NCBI GenBank assembly: GCA_900552225.1
Contig: URYX01000113.1
Location: 1 to 6,146, forward strand
Source of the DNA: an uncultured Oscillospiraceae bacterium
Lineage (GTDB): Bacteria; Bacillota; Clostridia; Oscillospirales; Acutalibacteraceae
Length of the DNA stretch: 6,146 nt
Reading direction: 5' to 3'
Positions 5,558-6,146 of this stretch are shown here, one piece after another. Both the position numbers and the translations under genes were made by a program. A model generated the notes under the pieces. That model did not search any database and was not told the DNA's origin. It saw nothing but the letters and a program-made list of their open reading frames with translations. Each line of letters begins with the position of its first letter. Within the stretch, counting starts at the first letter, position 1.

Positions 5558-6146
5558 ATGCACAGGACAGGCTATGCGCGCCTTGGGCGGCAATTCGGCC
5601 GTTTCCTTTGGGAAAATTATCGGCTGCTGATTTTTCTTGCGCTGTTTTTGATCGGCGCCGTCAACGGATGTACGGTGTTTGCCGGGCTGTCCCCGGAAAA
5701 GCGGACGCTGCTGTCCGGTATTCTGCGGTTATCGGAGGTTCCCTCGGCCGTCGGCCCGTTTTTATCCGCGGTGCTGTCCTCGGCACTGCTGCTGCTGTTG
5801 CTGCTGGCAGTGCTGTTTCTGTCGGGGCTGTCCGCCTGCGGTATTCCCGGAATTGCGTCTGTGCCGCTTTTGTACGGCCTCGCCACGGGAATGACGGAGG
5901 GCTGCTGTCATGCGGCGGGCGGATGGCTGGCCACCGCGGTCTTGGTGGTGCCTCCGGCTATGGTAGGAGCATGGACACTGCTGATGGCCTGTGCGGAATC
6001 CACGCGGATGACGCTTCGCCTGGGAGGGCAGCTGCTGCCCTCTCAAAAGCTGTGCGGGAATCTGTGGGAGGAATTCAGGCTCTATCTGTTCCGTTTTTCG
6101 GCCTTTCTGCTGCTCGCCTTCGGAGCAGCTCTGCTCGGAGTGATTC
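5558..6146 (+). CDS. spoIIM: SpoIIM-family (stage II sporulation protein M-like) membrane protein, 3'-truncated
   Basis: 196 residues are visible before the window ends; SpoIIM is about 200-215 long, so only a short C-terminus is probably missing. SpoIIM is a mother-cell membrane protein that acts with SpoIID and SpoIIP in peptidoglycan remodelling during engulfment. Hydrophobic segments lie at about residues 22-41, 70-94, 98-113, 122-145 and 177-196, the five-helix pattern of the family. LFLIGAVNG (29-37) resembles the first helix of SpoIIM. The central stretch S-x-x-G-x-P (92-97), then a glycine ten residues after that proline (G107), then G-x-x-x-G-M-T-x-G (107-115), matches B. subtilis SpoIIM (recalled from memory) in exact spacing. 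The C-proximal proline region VPPA (131-134) differs from the FPQN I recall there. ATG 5558 has AGGAG (5544-5548) nine bases upstream. A run of seven leucines (77-83) is encoded by a CTG-rich repeat. A more distant DUF95 membrane protein is the main alternative. Confidence 0.7.
   Translation, partial: MHRTGYARLGRQFGRFLWENYRLLIFLALFLIGAVNGCTVFAGLSPEKRTLLSGILRLSEVPSAVGPFLSAVLSSALLLLLLLAVLFLSGLSACGIPGIASVPLLYGLATGMTEGCCHAAGGWLATAVLVVPPAMVGAWTLLMACAESTRMTLRLGGQLLPSQKLCGNLWEEFRLYLFRFSAFLLLAFGAALLGVI

Noticed and set aside
4850..5593. Minus-strand open frames across the TIGR04086-type gene and the following gap (4850-5593 and 5143-5520)
   Set aside because: The longer one needs a TTG start inside the SpoIIM-like gene. 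Both cross the terminator and the TIGR04086-type gene, and their composition is not protein-like.

Overview
The window reads as chromosomal DNA from a GC-rich Bacillota, most likely class Clostridia and perhaps an Oscillospiraceae-type gut lineage. The reasons are a type-2 (eukaryote-like) isoleucyl-tRNA synthetase, the Firmicutes pairing of yajC with a TIGR04086-type membrane gene, a SpoIIM-family sporulation gene, and strong AGGAGG-like ribosome binding sites. This placement is inferred from gene content; no rRNA or other marker is present. All genes supported here lie on the + strand. I see no mobile element, tRNA, rRNA or CRISPR array.

Layout: (1) 1-3047, ileS, lacking only a short N-terminus that lies upstream of the window. 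(2) 3048-3134, a short gap with a perfect 12-bp hairpin that has no T-run. (3) 3135-4337, a 400-residue CPA2-family Na+(K+)/H+ antiporter of the NapA/GerN size class. (4) 4338-4422, a gap with a near-consensus sigma-A promoter. (5) 4423-4803, yajC. (6) 4880-5281, a four-helix TIGR04086-family membrane protein, probably co-transcribed with yajC. (7) 5282-5557, a 276-bp non-coding stretch with a long multi-segment stem-loop terminator, a second hairpin, a short direct repeat and a possible sporulation (sigma-E-like) promoter. (8) 5558 to the window end, a SpoIIM-like gene cut off at its 3' end.

These are mostly housekeeping functions: isoleucine charging, ion homeostasis and a Sec translocase accessory. 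They are followed by what looks like a separate sporulation transcription unit. No clearly undescribed system is visible. The observations most worth checking are an abrupt change in synonymous codon choice inside ileS near the KMSKS motif, the candidate sigma-E promoter in front of the SpoIIM-like gene, and the elaborate terminator and leader region between the last two genes.
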